Part shown: piece by piece, positions 46,612 through 59,639 of the stretch
Numbering within the stretch: the stretch's first letter is position 1
How the letters are laid out: every line of letters begins with the position of its first letter
Source of the DNA: Lotus japonicus
Lineage: Eukaryota; Streptophyta; Magnoliopsida; Fabales; Fabaceae
Direction of reading: 5' to 3'
Assembly: GCF_012489685.1 (NCBI RefSeq)
Contig: NC_080043.1
Span: 35,355,127-35,419,126, forward strand
Length of the DNA stretch: 64,000 bases
Position numbers and translations under genes: made by a program
The notes under the pieces: generated by a model
What the model was told of the DNA's origin: nothing
Seen by the model: only the letters and a program-made list of their open reading frames with translations
The model's database searches: none

Positions 46612-48109
46612 TATAGTATACCCTTCATTACTCTAGTAGTGTGTGCAACACACCTAACTTGCTCTTACTGTCGAGCTTTGACCTTATAGTTATTACACCT
46701 ACTAAGAATTTATTTGACTGCTGCTCGTGTTTTAACTATAGAAGTTACACGAGGTTTAGAATAACACACTAAGCCTAGAAAGTAGTATTGCACCGATGCG
46801 ATTATAAGGAAGCCAGAAGCTGAAGAAGGAATCTTAGAGAGATTCCTGCTGGGTAGTATACGTATTATGTTGAGGGTGTGTGGTTCCGTATCAAAATCGT
46901 TGAGGATGTAATATCAGGATATTTGTGACTACTGGATGATAGGAACTCATTGACTGTTCCAGTGGGTTTTTCTAAATTTTCACCTTCGATGTATTAGGCC
47001 TGATCAACTTAATATTGAGGGGGTGATATTCGGAATCACAGCTGGCAATGGACTTTGATAGAAAGATTGGTAAGATTAACTTGATTGGATAAAAGATTAG
47101 TCGAGTTTGGAAGTAAAAGTTCGAGTTAAGTATTAGTTTTCTTGTGAAGGAGTTATAGTTTTAAGAAATGAATATTCATTTAAGAAGTATTGAAGAATTA
47201 AAGGACATTAGAGGTCCTAACTTGGTGAAGGTTTAGGTTTTAAGTCTATGAATTGTTGTCGTAAGTGTGTAGGACTAAAAGTTTGTCAGGTTTTGATCGA
47301 GAGACTAAGTATTGGATTGATTGGAGGATGATCAAGTTACAGAAAGGAAAGTGTTAGTATTAAGATGAATACTTGAGGTTTTTATATTTGGGCAAGTTTC
47401 GTAGAGTTTAAGAGTGAATGGAACTTTGTTATGGATTTCGATGATGCATGCTAGGGTTAGCAAGTGAATTTTACTAAGTTTAATGAGAATCCTAGGGTTA
47501 AGATTGACCTTGTGAGTTAAAAATCATGTACGAATAAGAGATTTAGTGGTGATAGCAGTTAAGATAGTAGTTAAACCTCAGAAAGTTGAAGGATCGGATG
47601 ATATAATGACTAGTTAAGTCCCTTGAGGTATAGATATGATTTAATCTTCTAGAGGATAAGTCTCGATTTATGTGAAGTGTTAGGGATTTTAGGTAAGTGC
47701 AAAGTGGTTGGTGATTATATGAAAGTTGATTTTATGGGTTGAGTGAGGAAAGTTTTGAGAAGGGAGATGACGATAATGGATTGGTAGATATTAAGATGAT
47801 GATTAGCTTATGAGTTTTTGATGGATGGATGTTAAAGAGAATGAGTCTAGTGATGCGCAAAGTATTAAGGCTCAAGTTGAGTTTTAATTTGAATGGTGAC
47901 TAAGTGGAAGATTGATTTCAGGGTACGAATGAGGATAGTTACGAAGTTCGAAGTGACGTTTAGGGACTAGTGGATTCCAAGGCAATAGTTCGTCTAGGAG
48001 TTATCAAGCGATCGAGTTGAGTTTGGATCATGAGTGAACATCACGAGGACAAGTTGAGCATTCACTCCGGAACATAGAGATGTACCGAGTTTCTAATAAG
48101 AATTTTGGA

Positions 48110-48403
48110 CGAACAAAAGCAAAGGAGCAAGTGGTTAAGGTTGTGCGATTGCACGGAATGCCAACAAATATTATTTCCAACGTAGACTAAATGCAAGTGG
48201 TCAAGCTGGACAACATAGAGCTGAAAGATGATCTGTCTTTCGAGACGCCGCCAATTAGCATTGGTGACACGAGGACAAAACAGTTGAGGGAAAAAGAGAT
48301 TGTGTTGGTGCAAGTCATTTGGAACAAGGATACGGGTGATGCTACATGGGAACTTAAGGAAAAGATCAAGGAACAGTATCCGGAGCTTTTTACCGAACCG
48401 TAA
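48110..48403 (+). pseudogene. Tekay integrase and chromodomain remnant
   Basis: VVRLHGMPTNIIS before a stop at 48187 matches the integrase segment leading to the second catalytic Asp. After a deletion, 48191-48403 reads VKLDNIELKDDLSFE, REKEIVLVQVIW and ATWELKEKIKEQYPELF, the C-terminal chromodomain that targets chromoviruses to chromatin. Pol ends here, about 35 bases before the LTR. Confidence 0.82.
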
Positions 48404-50113
48404 GTTTCGAGGTCGAAACTTTCTTTTGGAGGGTAGTAATGTGAGACCCAAGTTTTTAAGCTTAGAATAAATTGGTAAAACTCCTACTCACGATTAAGTT
48501 CGATGTAACGTGAAGGAAGAAAACTGAACAAGAGTTCATCAAATGGAATAAATTTATGAAGGTGATAGTTCAGGAAAAGGTTAAAGATAATATTAGAATC
48601 GATGTAACTTGTGATGCAAGAATCATTCGCTTATACCTAGGACAAGAGCATTAGTAAACGACTAATCTACCCTTAAAAGCGCGATAGAAACTAATTCCAA
48701 AAATCTTCAGAGGAATGTTAGAATTTCTCTTAATCCTTTCCATGACAAGCGTTTCGATACGAAACCCTGAGATATACGAACGTCCGATTCCAATTCACGG
48801 AGGTTTGCTGAAACTAAATCCCTGATAGCTCAAGAACCTTAAAATAACCTGTCGATGGAGAATTTTTCTATTCGGAACATCAAACGAAGATTCCACACGC
48901 ATACACCCATTTGTTTCGATGTTTCTCATCTTTCTTCAGAAAGAAGTTTTCTCATCCGATATCAACTACAAAAAGTAGTTTTTCGGGTAAAATCGATTTA
49001 CACCGACTTTGGATCGTTTGCCTTAATTCTGAGAAACCTGTTTCGAGTTATGGAATTCTATCGCTAGAACCTATCTTAGAATTCACAGAGGAATGCACAG
49101 GAAAAATCGGAATCGCGAAATTTTCATTTTCCCGCGTTTTCCATCTCCTATAAATAGCTTGAAAAATCAAAAATTCAAACCCCATTCACCATTAGAGGCC
49201 GCGAGCTTGGAGGAGAGAAAGGGAGGAGAGTTTTTCGCCGATTCTTGCCTGATCGTTGCACCGTTCGTTGCTACGCGTAGACATCAGGTATAGATGCTAT
49301 TCCTTACTTCTGATCGTAAATTCTGTCGCTTTTCTCTATGTCTTTCTGTGCTCAAAGTTTTGAGCTTTTTGTAAAACTATCCAAATAACTTGATTTCAGT
49401 GTCTAAACTTATTGCCTACATGCCCAAGAGCATGAATATCCGGTTGTTTTCTGCTGAATCTCGCCGAATCGTCGCGGAGCTTCAATTCTGTGAAAATACC
49501 CATTTTCTGACCAAAGCTTCGTTCTTTGGATTAAAAACTCTCGACTGAGCTTAGTGTCAGTAGGATTAGTTGTTATAAATGTCGTTAGAAACACGCTCAT
49601 CAAATTTATTTCTCAAAATTCCGACTTTGAGTTTTCAGGCTAAAAACACTGACCAAAATACCCCTGTGTTAGTTTTCGACCCGATAAATTTTCTGAGAGT
49701 TTCCCTGGCCTAGATATCGCCTAAGAATACCTAGGAATTAAATTAGATCGAAGAAAAAGTTCGGGAAACCCTATTTTGTTAGTGGCCGAAACTTATTTGC
49801 TATTGTACCGTGTCCAAAAATAATTTTTTTTGTCTGTATGACCTGAGTTATAGTGTAGCCCTTTCAATTGTCGAAATTTTGGCGTCGGTTTCGTGTCATT
49901 CCGAGTTTGGTAGCTCTAGTTATGCACGTTTTAGCGAATGAAGTGTTTTTGTACAAAACTTGAATCGAGTCAAAACTTATCCATTCGGGGAAAGCCTTCC
50001 ATTCGTGCCTAAATGTTGTACTCTGAAGCTTCTTGAGCTTTGTCGAACATTAGTTAGGATTGTTTCGACTGTATCGACTTGTTTTGATTCATTATTGCTT
50101 TGTTTGATCAAAG

Positions 50114-50191
50114 GTTCAATTGTGGAAACTTTGGGGTTGACTGAACAAGCTTGTGAGGGAGACCTGCACCGCGAGACTGGAACAACTCGAG
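50114..50191 (+). other. 78-nt exon-like block in the Tekay LTR
   Basis: Preceded by TTGATCAAAG and followed by GTTAGGGCAAC. No ATG; one open frame. Confidence 0.5.
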
Positions 50192-51269
50192 GTTAGGGCA
50201 ACTTACTTACTAGCTATTTGTATTGTAGGTGTCGATAACTTCGACTTGAATATTGCTTGATATTGAGGATTGCATTGAATATTGTTTATCGCTTTGAATT
50301 GGAAAATGTTTTCTGGAGGCTTCGGCCGAGTGAACTTATATGAGACGTGTGTCTCCATTTTCTGAGAGGCTTCGGTCGTTTACTGGTTTCCGTCTTATGA
50401 TTTCCGCACTGAATTATTGTTATATTGATATTGTTATTGAACTGAGCTATATGCCATTATTTCTGTTGAGTTTACGATGTCCTGCATATGCCCTATTGAA
50501 TTGTACTAACTTGAGATAGTACATGATTTCGGAGTTTGGGAAAACGTGATGTTATGCATTGCTAATGACGAGGTTTGGGAAATGTTAGGCACGCTATGAC
50601 CTGAGGTCTAAGCCATTGCCATTTTAGGATCGAGACCTTCCCGGGGAATTACTTGGGTTTATTGGGATCTTCTTACTTATAGAGTTTTGGAACAAAAGAG
50701 AAACGAAACTTGACTTCATAAATGAAATTCATAATGCATTAACCAAAGATAGAACATCTTCAAATAGTAATAACAATTTCTTGGAAAAGACTTAGGATCT
50801 GAAATAAGTTTGAAAACGGGAAGTGTCGGCGATCCTAGCGTTGTGACTAGGACAGTCACTGAGTGCGGATGACACTCCTTGCTCCTTGAGCATTTGGTTC
50901 AGTCTTCAAGAGGATGAGTTATTGTGACGAGAAGTCACAGAATGCGAGCAGCATTCTCTCTAATCGTTGATCAGTCGTTTGGCGATCGAGATGGTGAGCC
51001 AGGGTAACTTGAAAGGTCACTGAGTGCGGGATGCATTCTTTTGCTCGTTGAGCAGTTTGGTTGGCCATCGAGACGGTGAGCCAAAGTGACTAGGAAAGTT
51101 ACCAAGTGCGACTAGCACTTCCTTGTTTACCTTAGGGTATTGTAGAGACAATGTACTCTAGCTAGACACGCGTACCTTGGTGAGGACGTTTCGTTGTTTG
51201 GCTAACCATATTGCATTCATGCATACATTTCTTGGAAAGTGTGCTGCTTTCTGAAGGACGATCTCAGAT

Positions 51270-51383
51270 TGGACTTCATCGGAGCGAGATGCTTCATTGA
51301 AGCGAGATGCTTCACAGGAGCGTGCTGCTTCACAGGAGCGGGATGCTTCATAAAAGCGAGATGCTTTAGCGGAGCGAGATGCT
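51270..51383. repeat. Tandem repeat, ~19-bp unit, in the Tekay LTR
   Basis: About six units around GGAGCGAGATGCTTCA; same relative position as the longer-unit arrays in sister LTRs. Confidence 0.8.
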
Positions 51384-51709
51384 AGGCTCGTCCCATCCAT
51401 CGAGATGGTGACATTTTATCCGGACCATCTTTTGAGCATGACATTGCATTGGCACGCCATGCACCTAACTATATTTGTTGACGTGTTGAAGATCCAATTG
51501 TCATTTGTGATTTGATGTCGATAAACATCGTTATATATCTTGATGATTTGATGTTGATAAATATGCTATGTATATACCTTAGGGTAGGCAATACATAAGT
51601 TATACGTATATATACAACATATATATATATATACCCCCTTATTCTTCAAATGTTGGTTGTATATCTATTGTATACTGTAAGTTGACCCTAGCGCCTTGGC
51701 TTTGTTTGT

Positions 51710-51850
51710 ATGTCTGTGTTTGGGCGGTCGGTCTGCTGCCAGACGTTCGACAGCTGGTTCGTGATGATTCGTCACTCGGGGAGGACCAGGAGCGTAATGA
51801 CCATTACTGAAGTTTCGACGAGGACCCGGACTGAATGTAGGACCAGATGA
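51710..51850 (+). pseudogene. Strongly decayed LTR ORF
   Basis: Opens MSVFGRSVCCQ, close to the lead of the 37406 copy, then diverges and stops near 51850. Only the first ~30 codons can be aligned. Confidence 0.45.
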
Positions 51851-54295
51851 GGGTCGATGATGGAAGTATAGGGTATGGGTATTTAGAGCCTACCAAGGTT
51901 GGGTGCTAGTGTCATAGCTCTGATTTTCATTTCTTATCTTGGGGCAGAGTAGGTCCCTGACTATTAGCTTTTTGTGTGGTCCTCTTCCATGAGGATCACA
52001 GGGAGTTTGTCAGACGTAGGAGGTCCTTTGGAGGCTGTTTTGGGCTGACTTACTTTCTTGGAGGACTGTATTTATAAAACTTATGACTCTGGCTATGGGT
52101 CGCACTTGTTTGCCTGCGGGCACCACTTTCAGTTACTTGATGTTACTTTCCGTCACTTGAGGACACTCATGACGATGATTTTGGGTTGCAGCGAGGGCTG
52201 TGCTTTTATTGTATATTAGTCACTGTTAATCGCGAATGGATTGAGTCTTTATTTCAACAAGTCTTTTTATTTAAAAAGAAAATAAAAATCGGAAAAAATA
52301 CCTGCTTTTCCACTTTGTTTTATTTTTGAGTTACTAAAGTGACACCCGGAAATCGAGGTGTTATAGACTCGTTTTGGGTAGGTAGACTCGACGAGACTTG
52401 AGTCTACCAGAAATGAAAATTTACTAAGTATAACCTTGTCACATGAAGAATAAATACAAACATATAATCTAATTATAAGAGCATCCAAGATGCATTTAAT
52501 CAAATAAACTCAAAATCCAACTTCATAATAAAGCAATTAAGCAAAGTTTAACAAAGTACCACACATAAGTTAAGTAGGAAGTACCTGTAAGACCCAAGTT
52601 TTTAAGCTTAGAATAAGTGGGAGAGACTTCCATTTACGACTAGGCTTGATGTATCGTGAAGAAAAACCTGAACAAGAGTTTATCGGAAGGAATAAATTTG
52701 TGAAGGAGAAAGTTCAGGAAAAGTCTAAGGATTGTATCAAAATCGATAAAAGGTATAACACGATCGATATACGCTTAAACCTAGGGCAGAAACCCTAGCA
52801 AATAGCTAGTTTACACTTAAAGAGACGATGGAAACTAATTCCAAAAATCTTCAGAGAAATGTTAGAACTTCTCTTAATCCATATATGACAATCGTTTCAA
52901 GGCGAAACTCTAGGATGTACGAACGTCCGATTCCAATCATCGGAAGTTTGCCGAAACTAAAACCCTGATAGTTCAAAACCCTAAAACCAACCGCCGATGA
53001 AGACTTTTTCTATTCGGAGCTTCAAATGAAGATTCCACACGCGTACACCCATTTCTCTTGATGATTTCAATCTTTCTTCAGAAGGAAGTTTTCTCTTCCG
53101 ACATCCACTGCAAAAAGTAACTTATCGGGTAAAATAGTTTTACACCGACTTTGCATTAGTCACCTAAAATACAAGGAAACCTCTGTTGAGTTTTGGAATT
53201 CTGTCGCCAAAACCTATCTTGGAATTCACGGAGAATGAAGCCGGAAAAATCATAATCACTCTTATATTTTTATCTTAACTCTATGAGTTAAATCCTCCGA
53301 TATCTAAACTAATCTGTACCGGTTTACAAAATATCTATTCATCCTTATCCAATCTCTGATAAATATCTATTCATCCTTATCCAATCTCTGATAAATATAT
53401 ATTCATCTTTATCCGATCTTTGATAAATATCCATTCATCCTTATCCGATCTTTGATAAATATCTTCCATTTCATTCCCTATATATAGGTTGTAGCTTGAA
53501 AAATGAAAAACAAAAATCTCACCCAAAAACCCACCCAAACCCGCGGCCAAGGAGGAAGGAGGAGGAGAAGAGTTTTTCGCCGATTCTTGCTTGATCGTTC
53601 CACAGTTCGTTGCTACGCGTAGGCCTCAAGGTACCGATGCTTTTCCTTACTTCTGATCATAAATTATGTAGCTTTTCTCTATGTCTTTCTGTGCTCTTAG
53701 TTTTGAGGTTTTTTGCAAAACTATCCAGATAACTTCATCTTTTTATCTAAACTTATTCCCTGCGTGCCCCTGAGCATGTTTAGCGGATTACATTTCGCCG
53801 ATTCTCACCGAATTGCCGCCGAGTTTCAATTCTGCTCATAATACCCATTTTTGGCTAAAGTTCCAACCTTTGGGCTTAAAACCCTCGACTGAGCTTAGCG
53901 TTAGTAAGATTAGTCGTCATAATCCTCGTTAGTATCAACCCCATCTAATTTGTTTTTCGAAATTCTGATTTTGAAATTCTGAGCTGAAAATAATGACCAA
54001 AATACCCCTGCGACAGTTTTCGATCCGATAATTTTTCCGAGTTTAGAATAACCTTAGTTACGGCTAATAATAACCTAGGAACCAAGTTTGATCGAAGAAA
54101 AATCGACACACACAATTACCATGTGTGGCCGAGAGCACCCTAGGAGGAGGAAGAAAATTCCTTTTTCAAAAACTTGTCATTTCGCGCTAGATTATCGTAC
54201 CTCGGAGTATATGCTACTTCGTGTAACCTTAGTAAGTGTTGATTGTTGAGTTTTTGATAGATTTTGATAGGAATTCTATGGTTTTTACTCTAAAG

Positions 54296-54373
54296 GTTCT
54301 TTTGAGGAATTTCCCGAAGAACAAGGAGTTGGTTGTGAAGGAGTGTTAGAAGAGAACCCTGGAGAATCTACAG
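54296..54373 (+). other. 78-nt exon-like block in the Tekay LTR
   Basis: Preceded by TTTTTACTCTAAAG and followed by GTGAGGGCTAC. No ATG; one open frame. Confidence 0.5.
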
Positions 54374-55090
54374 GTGAGGGCTACTCACAGAACTATTAGC
54401 TAATTCTTTAGGTGTCGACGAATTCGACTTGATTTATTGTTTATGCACTTGTTTGTGTTTGACTGGGAAAATGTTTTCTGAGGCTTCGGCTAACAATGAT
54501 GATTATTCATCTACTAACTGTTTTTGAGTTTGAATTACATGCTATGTGCTAAATGGTTAATTTAGGATGTGTGATATCTGCTTTATATGCTAAGTGCTAC
54601 GTGGTTATTCTAGGATGTGTTGATATATGTGCCATGATTGTTGACTGTGCTAATTTAACTATGCCATTATACATATATCTGTGGTACTGAAGAGTGAGGA
54701 TAACGGGCATGTCATGTCGATTTATTTTTATGAGAGTTTTGAGAGAGTTTGACGGGACGAACAGAGTTCGGGCCTTGTTATTGATTTAGTGGATCGAGAC
54801 ATTCTCTGGGAATTACTTGGGATTATGGGATCTTTGAAGACTCGTAGGAAATACGATAAGACTAAAAGGAAACTATTTTTTTACAAGGAAAATTCATAAG
54901 ATATTAAACAACCTCTAAACCTTTAAATAATGATAACAATCTCGGATGCAAGCTTAGGATTGAATATTAGTTTTGGAAAAGGAGAATTGTCGTCGAATCC
55001 AAGTTTTGGGAAAACTTTAAGTTTCTGAGTATGTTGATACTCCTTCACTCTTTGAGCAGTTTGTTTAGCCATCCAAGGGATGAACCGAGA

Positions 55091-55340
55091 AGCTTCACTG
55101 AGGCGTGAGACCTTGTGAAAGCGTGAATCTTCACTGAGGCGTGAGACCTCGTGGAAAGCATGGATCTTCACTGAGGCGTGAGACCTCGTGAACAGCATGG
55201 AACTTCACTGAAGCGTGAGACTTCGTGCAAGTGTGTAAATTCACTAAGGCGTGAGACCTTGTGAAAGCATAAAACTTCACTGAAGCGTGAGACTTCGTGA
55301 TTGTATAAGACTCCACTGAAGCGTGAGACTTCGTGAGAGC
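55091..55340. repeat. Tandem repeat, ~37-bp unit, in the Tekay LTR
   Basis: About seven units around CTTCACTGAGGCGTGAGACC; the inverse of the array at 26389-26635. Confidence 0.85.
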
Positions 55341-56041
55341 GTTGATGACTCGAAGAGTTATCGTGAGTGTTTGCACTCTGTTTATGATTAATTGTATTTT
55401 GTCGCAGAATCGACTTTTACCTTAGGGTATTCTTTTTAGAGACAAATAAGTTAGTTAGAACACGTGGCGACGTGTCGAGTGAGGTCGGAGACGTTGTTTG
55501 ACTAATCACTTTGCATTCATGCACTCATTTTGAGGTTAATACACGGCGTGATACCGGACCTCGGTGGATTCCAAAATGATCATAAGACCCGGATTTCCAT
55601 ATAAGAACACTGCGGTGATTCTTAGTAGCAGACGGAAATGGTAGACCTTCGGGTTCACTGCTGATCTGACTACACTTTGTGTGGTGTAAGAGACACGCGA
55701 GCGGAAATGGTCCCACCGTTGCTGGTGCTAGGATTGACTCGTTGATGCCCATCCGTTCCGGAATGCATTTTGTTAACCAGCATTGCATTTCATGCAACAT
55801 GCATACTGACTTAGTTGCTGAGTGTGATTGATAATTGTTAATCCTATTTGATGCATGCTAATTGTTATTATCGTCTTTTATATTCATTGCGAAATATACA
55901 ACTCTAGGATGCTAGCCCTGACTTATAAGCCTAAGTAGCTATCACTTAAACTGTATCTATTGGATTTATTATTTACATAATTCTTTCGAGTTGACCCTCG
56001 CGTCTTCTGTGTGTGCTTTGGCGGACTACGCCCTTTGTCAG

Positions 56042-56203
56042 ATGTCCATGGCGGACTGATTCACGATGGTTCACCCTTCGGGGGGAACTAGGTTTGAGAT
56101 GCTGGAACAGGAGCGCATCGCGGTAGCGAGAGGAGGACGGATGGTGTACATAGACTTGGTCGTTCTGGATTCAGATTTGGACGACGATCACGCTAGCATG
56201 TAG
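56042..56203 (+). pseudogene. LTR ORF with a large in-frame internal deletion
   Basis: 53 codons plus stop. Starts MSMAD and keeps the GGTRFEM block; the end VYIDLVVLDSDLDDDHASM and the GCTAGCATGTAG stop context match the 160-aa form. About 107 codons are missing, yet the frame is kept. The only nonsense change is TGA at the sixth codon, where Trp is expected. Confidence 0.65.
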
Positions 56204-56762
56204 GATTGAGTGTTGGTGTGAGCTCCTCGAGATAGGATTAGTGTAGGAGTAGAATCTTATCTTTGACCGTCATTGTTTTTTTTGGGAACAGGGTAGTTTC
56301 CCGCCGATAGCTTTTTTGTGTGGTTTCTCTACGGAAATCACAGAGAGTTGGTTGGACTAGGGGGTCTTGTTTTAGGCCATCTGGGCTAACTCATTCTCAT
56401 TTTTGAGGTTTGTGTTGCGGACACTTAACCTTTACTTTTGGTCTGTACATTTTGCCTACGGGCGTTACTTTCTACTACTTTCCGTCACTGAAGGTTACTC
56501 GTGACGAGGGTTGGTACTACAGCGGGGGCTGTATTTATATTGTATATTAGTTCTGTTATCTTTTGTTGTTGAGTTTCATTTCTTTCAGTTTATGATTCTA
56601 TTATCAAAAAAAAAATATTCACATGTTTTCCGCTTAAACTTTCTTTTTGGTTACTAAAGTGACGTCACCGAAATCGGGGTGTTACAGTACCAAAATAAAG
56701 TACATACTCAAAGCACCACAACAAAAGCATTAAAACAAAGTACATAAAAGTCTGATGAAAAG

Positions 56763-59189
56763 TCATTCTTCCATTCCATGATCATCACCATCATCATCTT
56801 CAGATTCTCCTCCATCATCATTGCCATCGGCATCACCTTCATCAGAATCAGATGAAAAGTCTTGTCTAATTTCACTTGCATTAGTATGACTAATACTTCC
56901 TCCAACTTCATCCAAATCAACATTAACATCATTATCATTAAGATGTTCAAGTCCAACTTCTTCATTCAGTTCATTGACATTAACATTTTCTCCTTCCTCA
57001 GTTAGCCACTCATCATCTGAAGCAACTTCCTCAAAAGAACAAGAGGCAAAATCATTTCTCTTTTTTGGTTTATTCTTCAACTTCAAGTTGTACATGACAT
57101 AAACCAAATCATTCATCTTCTTTTGGTGCAATTTATTCCTTTTCTTTGTATGCACCTAGAAATAAAACATAAGTTTACAATTTCATTATTATCTAAAAAT
57201 ATCATAACTTCCTAAATTCTATGCCATATATATTATATAGAAACAAAGTGAGATACAAGTCAAACATACCATTTCAAATGCGCTCCAATTGCGCTCACAC
57301 CCGGAAGAACTACAAGTCAAGCTTAGAACCCAAATGGCAAAATTCCTTAGTTTGGGGCAATGATCTCCATAAGCCTCCCACCATTCTGCTGGAGTCACAG
57401 TCTTCCTAACACTTTGTGCATCTTCTAGGCCAAACATGCATTTTCTATTATGAAACACAATAAGTTGGGCATGAATCTTTTTCCTCTCCACGGCATTGGG
57501 TACCATCTTTATCATGCAACTGTATAGCCCTTCTTTGACCTCAACATCTTCTTTTTTGAAATTAGAATCACAATGGAAGTATGGATTAAGATAATATCCA
57601 GCTGCATGTAAGGGCCTATGAAGTTGTTAATCCCACCTCTCATCAATGATTTTCCATACAGACTCATATCTACAATATAAAGAGAACATTTAGTTTCAAG
57701 AAAGAGTGAAAATAATCTATGAATAAGGAAAACGTATTTACCTTTTCTTGACATCATTGAAGTTTGTTCTTATCTTCTCTTTAGCGGTATCAATTGCATC
57801 ATATATGAAACCCATGGCGGGTTTTTCATCTGAATCCACCAAGCGAAGGACTTCTATCATAGGACCAGCAGCCTTGAGACATATCACTATGTTCTTCCAA
57901 AATTGAGAATCCTTTACTATTCTTTGCACCTTTTTCCCCTCTGTTGAAGTAGCAAACTTAGTTGACCTCCAATCTTCTGAATCAAACATGGCCCTCAATG
58001 GTGTTTCAAGATCACTAAGACAAGATAAAGTCAAATATGTTGTGGCAAAGCGAGTCGCACCAGGCCTAATCAAGTCCTTCCCAGAAGTCTCTTTCCTCAA
58101 CAAAGTAATAAGCATAGTCCTGGAATATATGTAAGAGGTGATATTTCTTCCCTTTTTTATAGTGAATTTATGCACATTCAAAATCTTCTCAAAATCTTCT
58201 AATATCAAGTCAATGCAATGTGCCGCACACAGGGTCCAATACAAATGATCTATTGTTTGCATCAACTTTTCTCCCGCTACTTTGTAATTTGCAGCATTAT
58301 CAGTAACCACCTGAACTACATTTTCTGCTCCAACATAATTGATAGCATCTTCCAACATTTTTGAAACCTTATCAGTGGTTTTTGAAATGTCATAAGTGTC
58401 CAATGAATACAGAAAAAATGTACCTTTAGGACTGTTTACCATGAAGTTGCAAATTGAGCGCCTCTTCCTATCCGTCCATCCATCAGACATGATTGTGCAA
58501 CCAGTTTTTTTCCATTCCTCCTTAAACTCATCTCTTATTTCATCAGTTCGAGCCACAACTCGTTTCAAAAGCTTTTCTCTAATATCATTATAAGAAGGTG
58601 GCTTGAAACCACATCCATATCTCCCAACAGTCTACAACATCTTTGCAAAAGCAGGATTTTTCACCACATTGAAAGAAAGACCACTTGTGTAGAAAAATTC
58701 AGCAATTTCATCATAAGCTTGCTCCTTCAAGTCCTTTTTCAGCATTTTATTCAAATGTTGTTGCACCCCTCCTCCACTACTCTTTCCCTTTGATGTGAAG
58801 CTAAGAAGACATTTCCCTTTGCTTTGAATTTGATGCCTAGCAACATCAACCTCCACTTCATTTTCTGCACTAATGTCAATCAAATGCCTCTTTTTTATTT
58901 TTTGCATCTTCAGCATTAGACACAATTTGCTTAAATAATTGCATCACATCATCTGGGACACTAACACATTTCCCAGCATCTCCTCCATAACAAGCAAGGT
59001 GTAACTTGAATCTATTAATTCCTCCCCAGAATTCGGTATGACAATAGTTGCAGCGAACTTTTTTGCATTTCCAAGAACATCTATCCCATGTTTCCACCCA
59101 GGATCATTTCTTCTTCCGGGATAGTTCGGTCTTCCTCTTACATTAGAAGAAGCAGTATCAGTGTTTTGTGAATTTTCAGCCCCTGACAT
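56763..59189 (-). pseudogene. hAT transposase, BED-finger/DUF659/hATC type
   Basis: ATG at 59189 (MSGAENSQNTDTAS). A BED zinc finger follows (VRCNYCHTEFWGGINRFKLH) but needs a frame change near 59090. 58925-58632 is linker. 58568-57738 holds the DUF659/catalytic core (TIMSDGWTDRKR, VVTDNAANY, CAAHCIDLILED). A 72-base GT-AG intron (57741-57670) and a 114-base GT-AG intron (57269-57156) separate the core, the hATC dimerisation domain (LSLTCSSSGCERNWSAFEM) and an acidic tail. Lesions: the frameshift, a TAG near 58626 and a TAA after DERWD near 57628. It would have catalysed cut-and-paste transposition; this copy is inactive but only lightly damaged. Confidence 0.88.
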
Positions 59190-59386
59190 TGCACTCACCC
59201 ACTGTCCGGTTTGTCCCAGAAAACAAAAATAGCAAGTAAGCAAATTACTCACTCACAGGCACAACTCACTGTCTCAGAAATGAAAGAACATGGAAATGAA
59301 AAAAAAAAACAAAAGAACTCACAGTCACAGAAATTGAAAGAGATGAAAATGAACAAACAGGGAATAGGGAACAGAAGCAACAAAGT

Positions 59387-59639
59387 TGTTCCGGTCAAGA
59401 ACATAGAATCAAGGCATGGTGCCTAGAGTGTGATCGGAAATCTTAGAGAGATGAACTCCTAACTGTTTAGAGAGAGTAAATATAACTGAATTTCAATGTT
59501 GTTATTGCCAAATGAGTTAAGAGTCCCTTACAATTCGTACCCCCTATTTATAGGGGCAGAGTTGGGCCTTTGCACCTTTAGTCAGTCCTAAGGGGCCAGT
59601 TGGGCCTCGGGGTGCGAGGCCCAAAAGACCTGGGTCTAT
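59387..59639 (-). repeat. D-type Tat LTR, truncated
   Basis: TGTTCCGGTCAAGAACATAG aligns with the D LTR edge (TGTTCTCGCCAAGAACATAG) and continues to GACCTGGGTCTATT. The other end is cut by the next insertion. Confidence 0.85.

Larger units (their letters stand above)
46391..52365 (+). mobile_element. Tekay/Del gypsy element, 5'-truncated and internally deleted
   Basis: A Gag knuckle (46396-46611), integrase and chromodomain scraps (about 48100-48403) and a 3' LTR (48440-52365) in correct order. Protease, RT, RNase H and most of integrase are deleted or unreadable. No 5' LTR is found. Its right edge lies inside the hAT element. Confidence 0.8.
48440..52365 (+). repeat. 3' LTR of the truncated Tekay element
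   Basis: TGTGAGACCC to GGTGTTATA (terminal CA mutated). Plan as in the other LTRs: TATAAATA 49149-49156, leader to 49287, 78-nt block 50114-50191, tandem repeats 51270-51383, AG|TTGACCC at 51682, LTR ORF remnant from 51710. Confidence 0.88.
52586..56686 (+). mobile_element. Solo LTR of a Tekay/Del gypsy element, 4101 bp
   Basis: TGTAAGACCC to GGTGTTACA, with TSD GTACC (52581-52585, 56687-56691). TATA 53479-53486, leader to 53630, 78-nt block 54296-54373, tandem repeats 55091-55340, AG|TTGACCC at 55991, LTR ORF remnant 56042-56203. An extra ~50-bp unit (CATCCTTATCCGATC type) is repeated about four times at 53330-53465. Confidence 0.95.
52366..59386 (-). mobile_element. hAT transposon, decayed, split by a Tekay solo LTR
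   Basis: Contains a BED-finger hAT transposase gene on the - strand (59189-56763). Its left subterminal part (52366-52585) shows TAGACTCGTTTTGGG and ACTCG-rich sequence homologous to the MITE at 44619-45234. Both termini are lost: the left at the end of the truncated Tekay element, the right at the D-type LTR starting 59387. Confidence 0.85.

Noticed and set aside
54923..55376. Serine/histidine-rich frames over the 55 kb tandem repeats
   Set aside because: Periodic reading of the 37-bp units; not a conserved protein.
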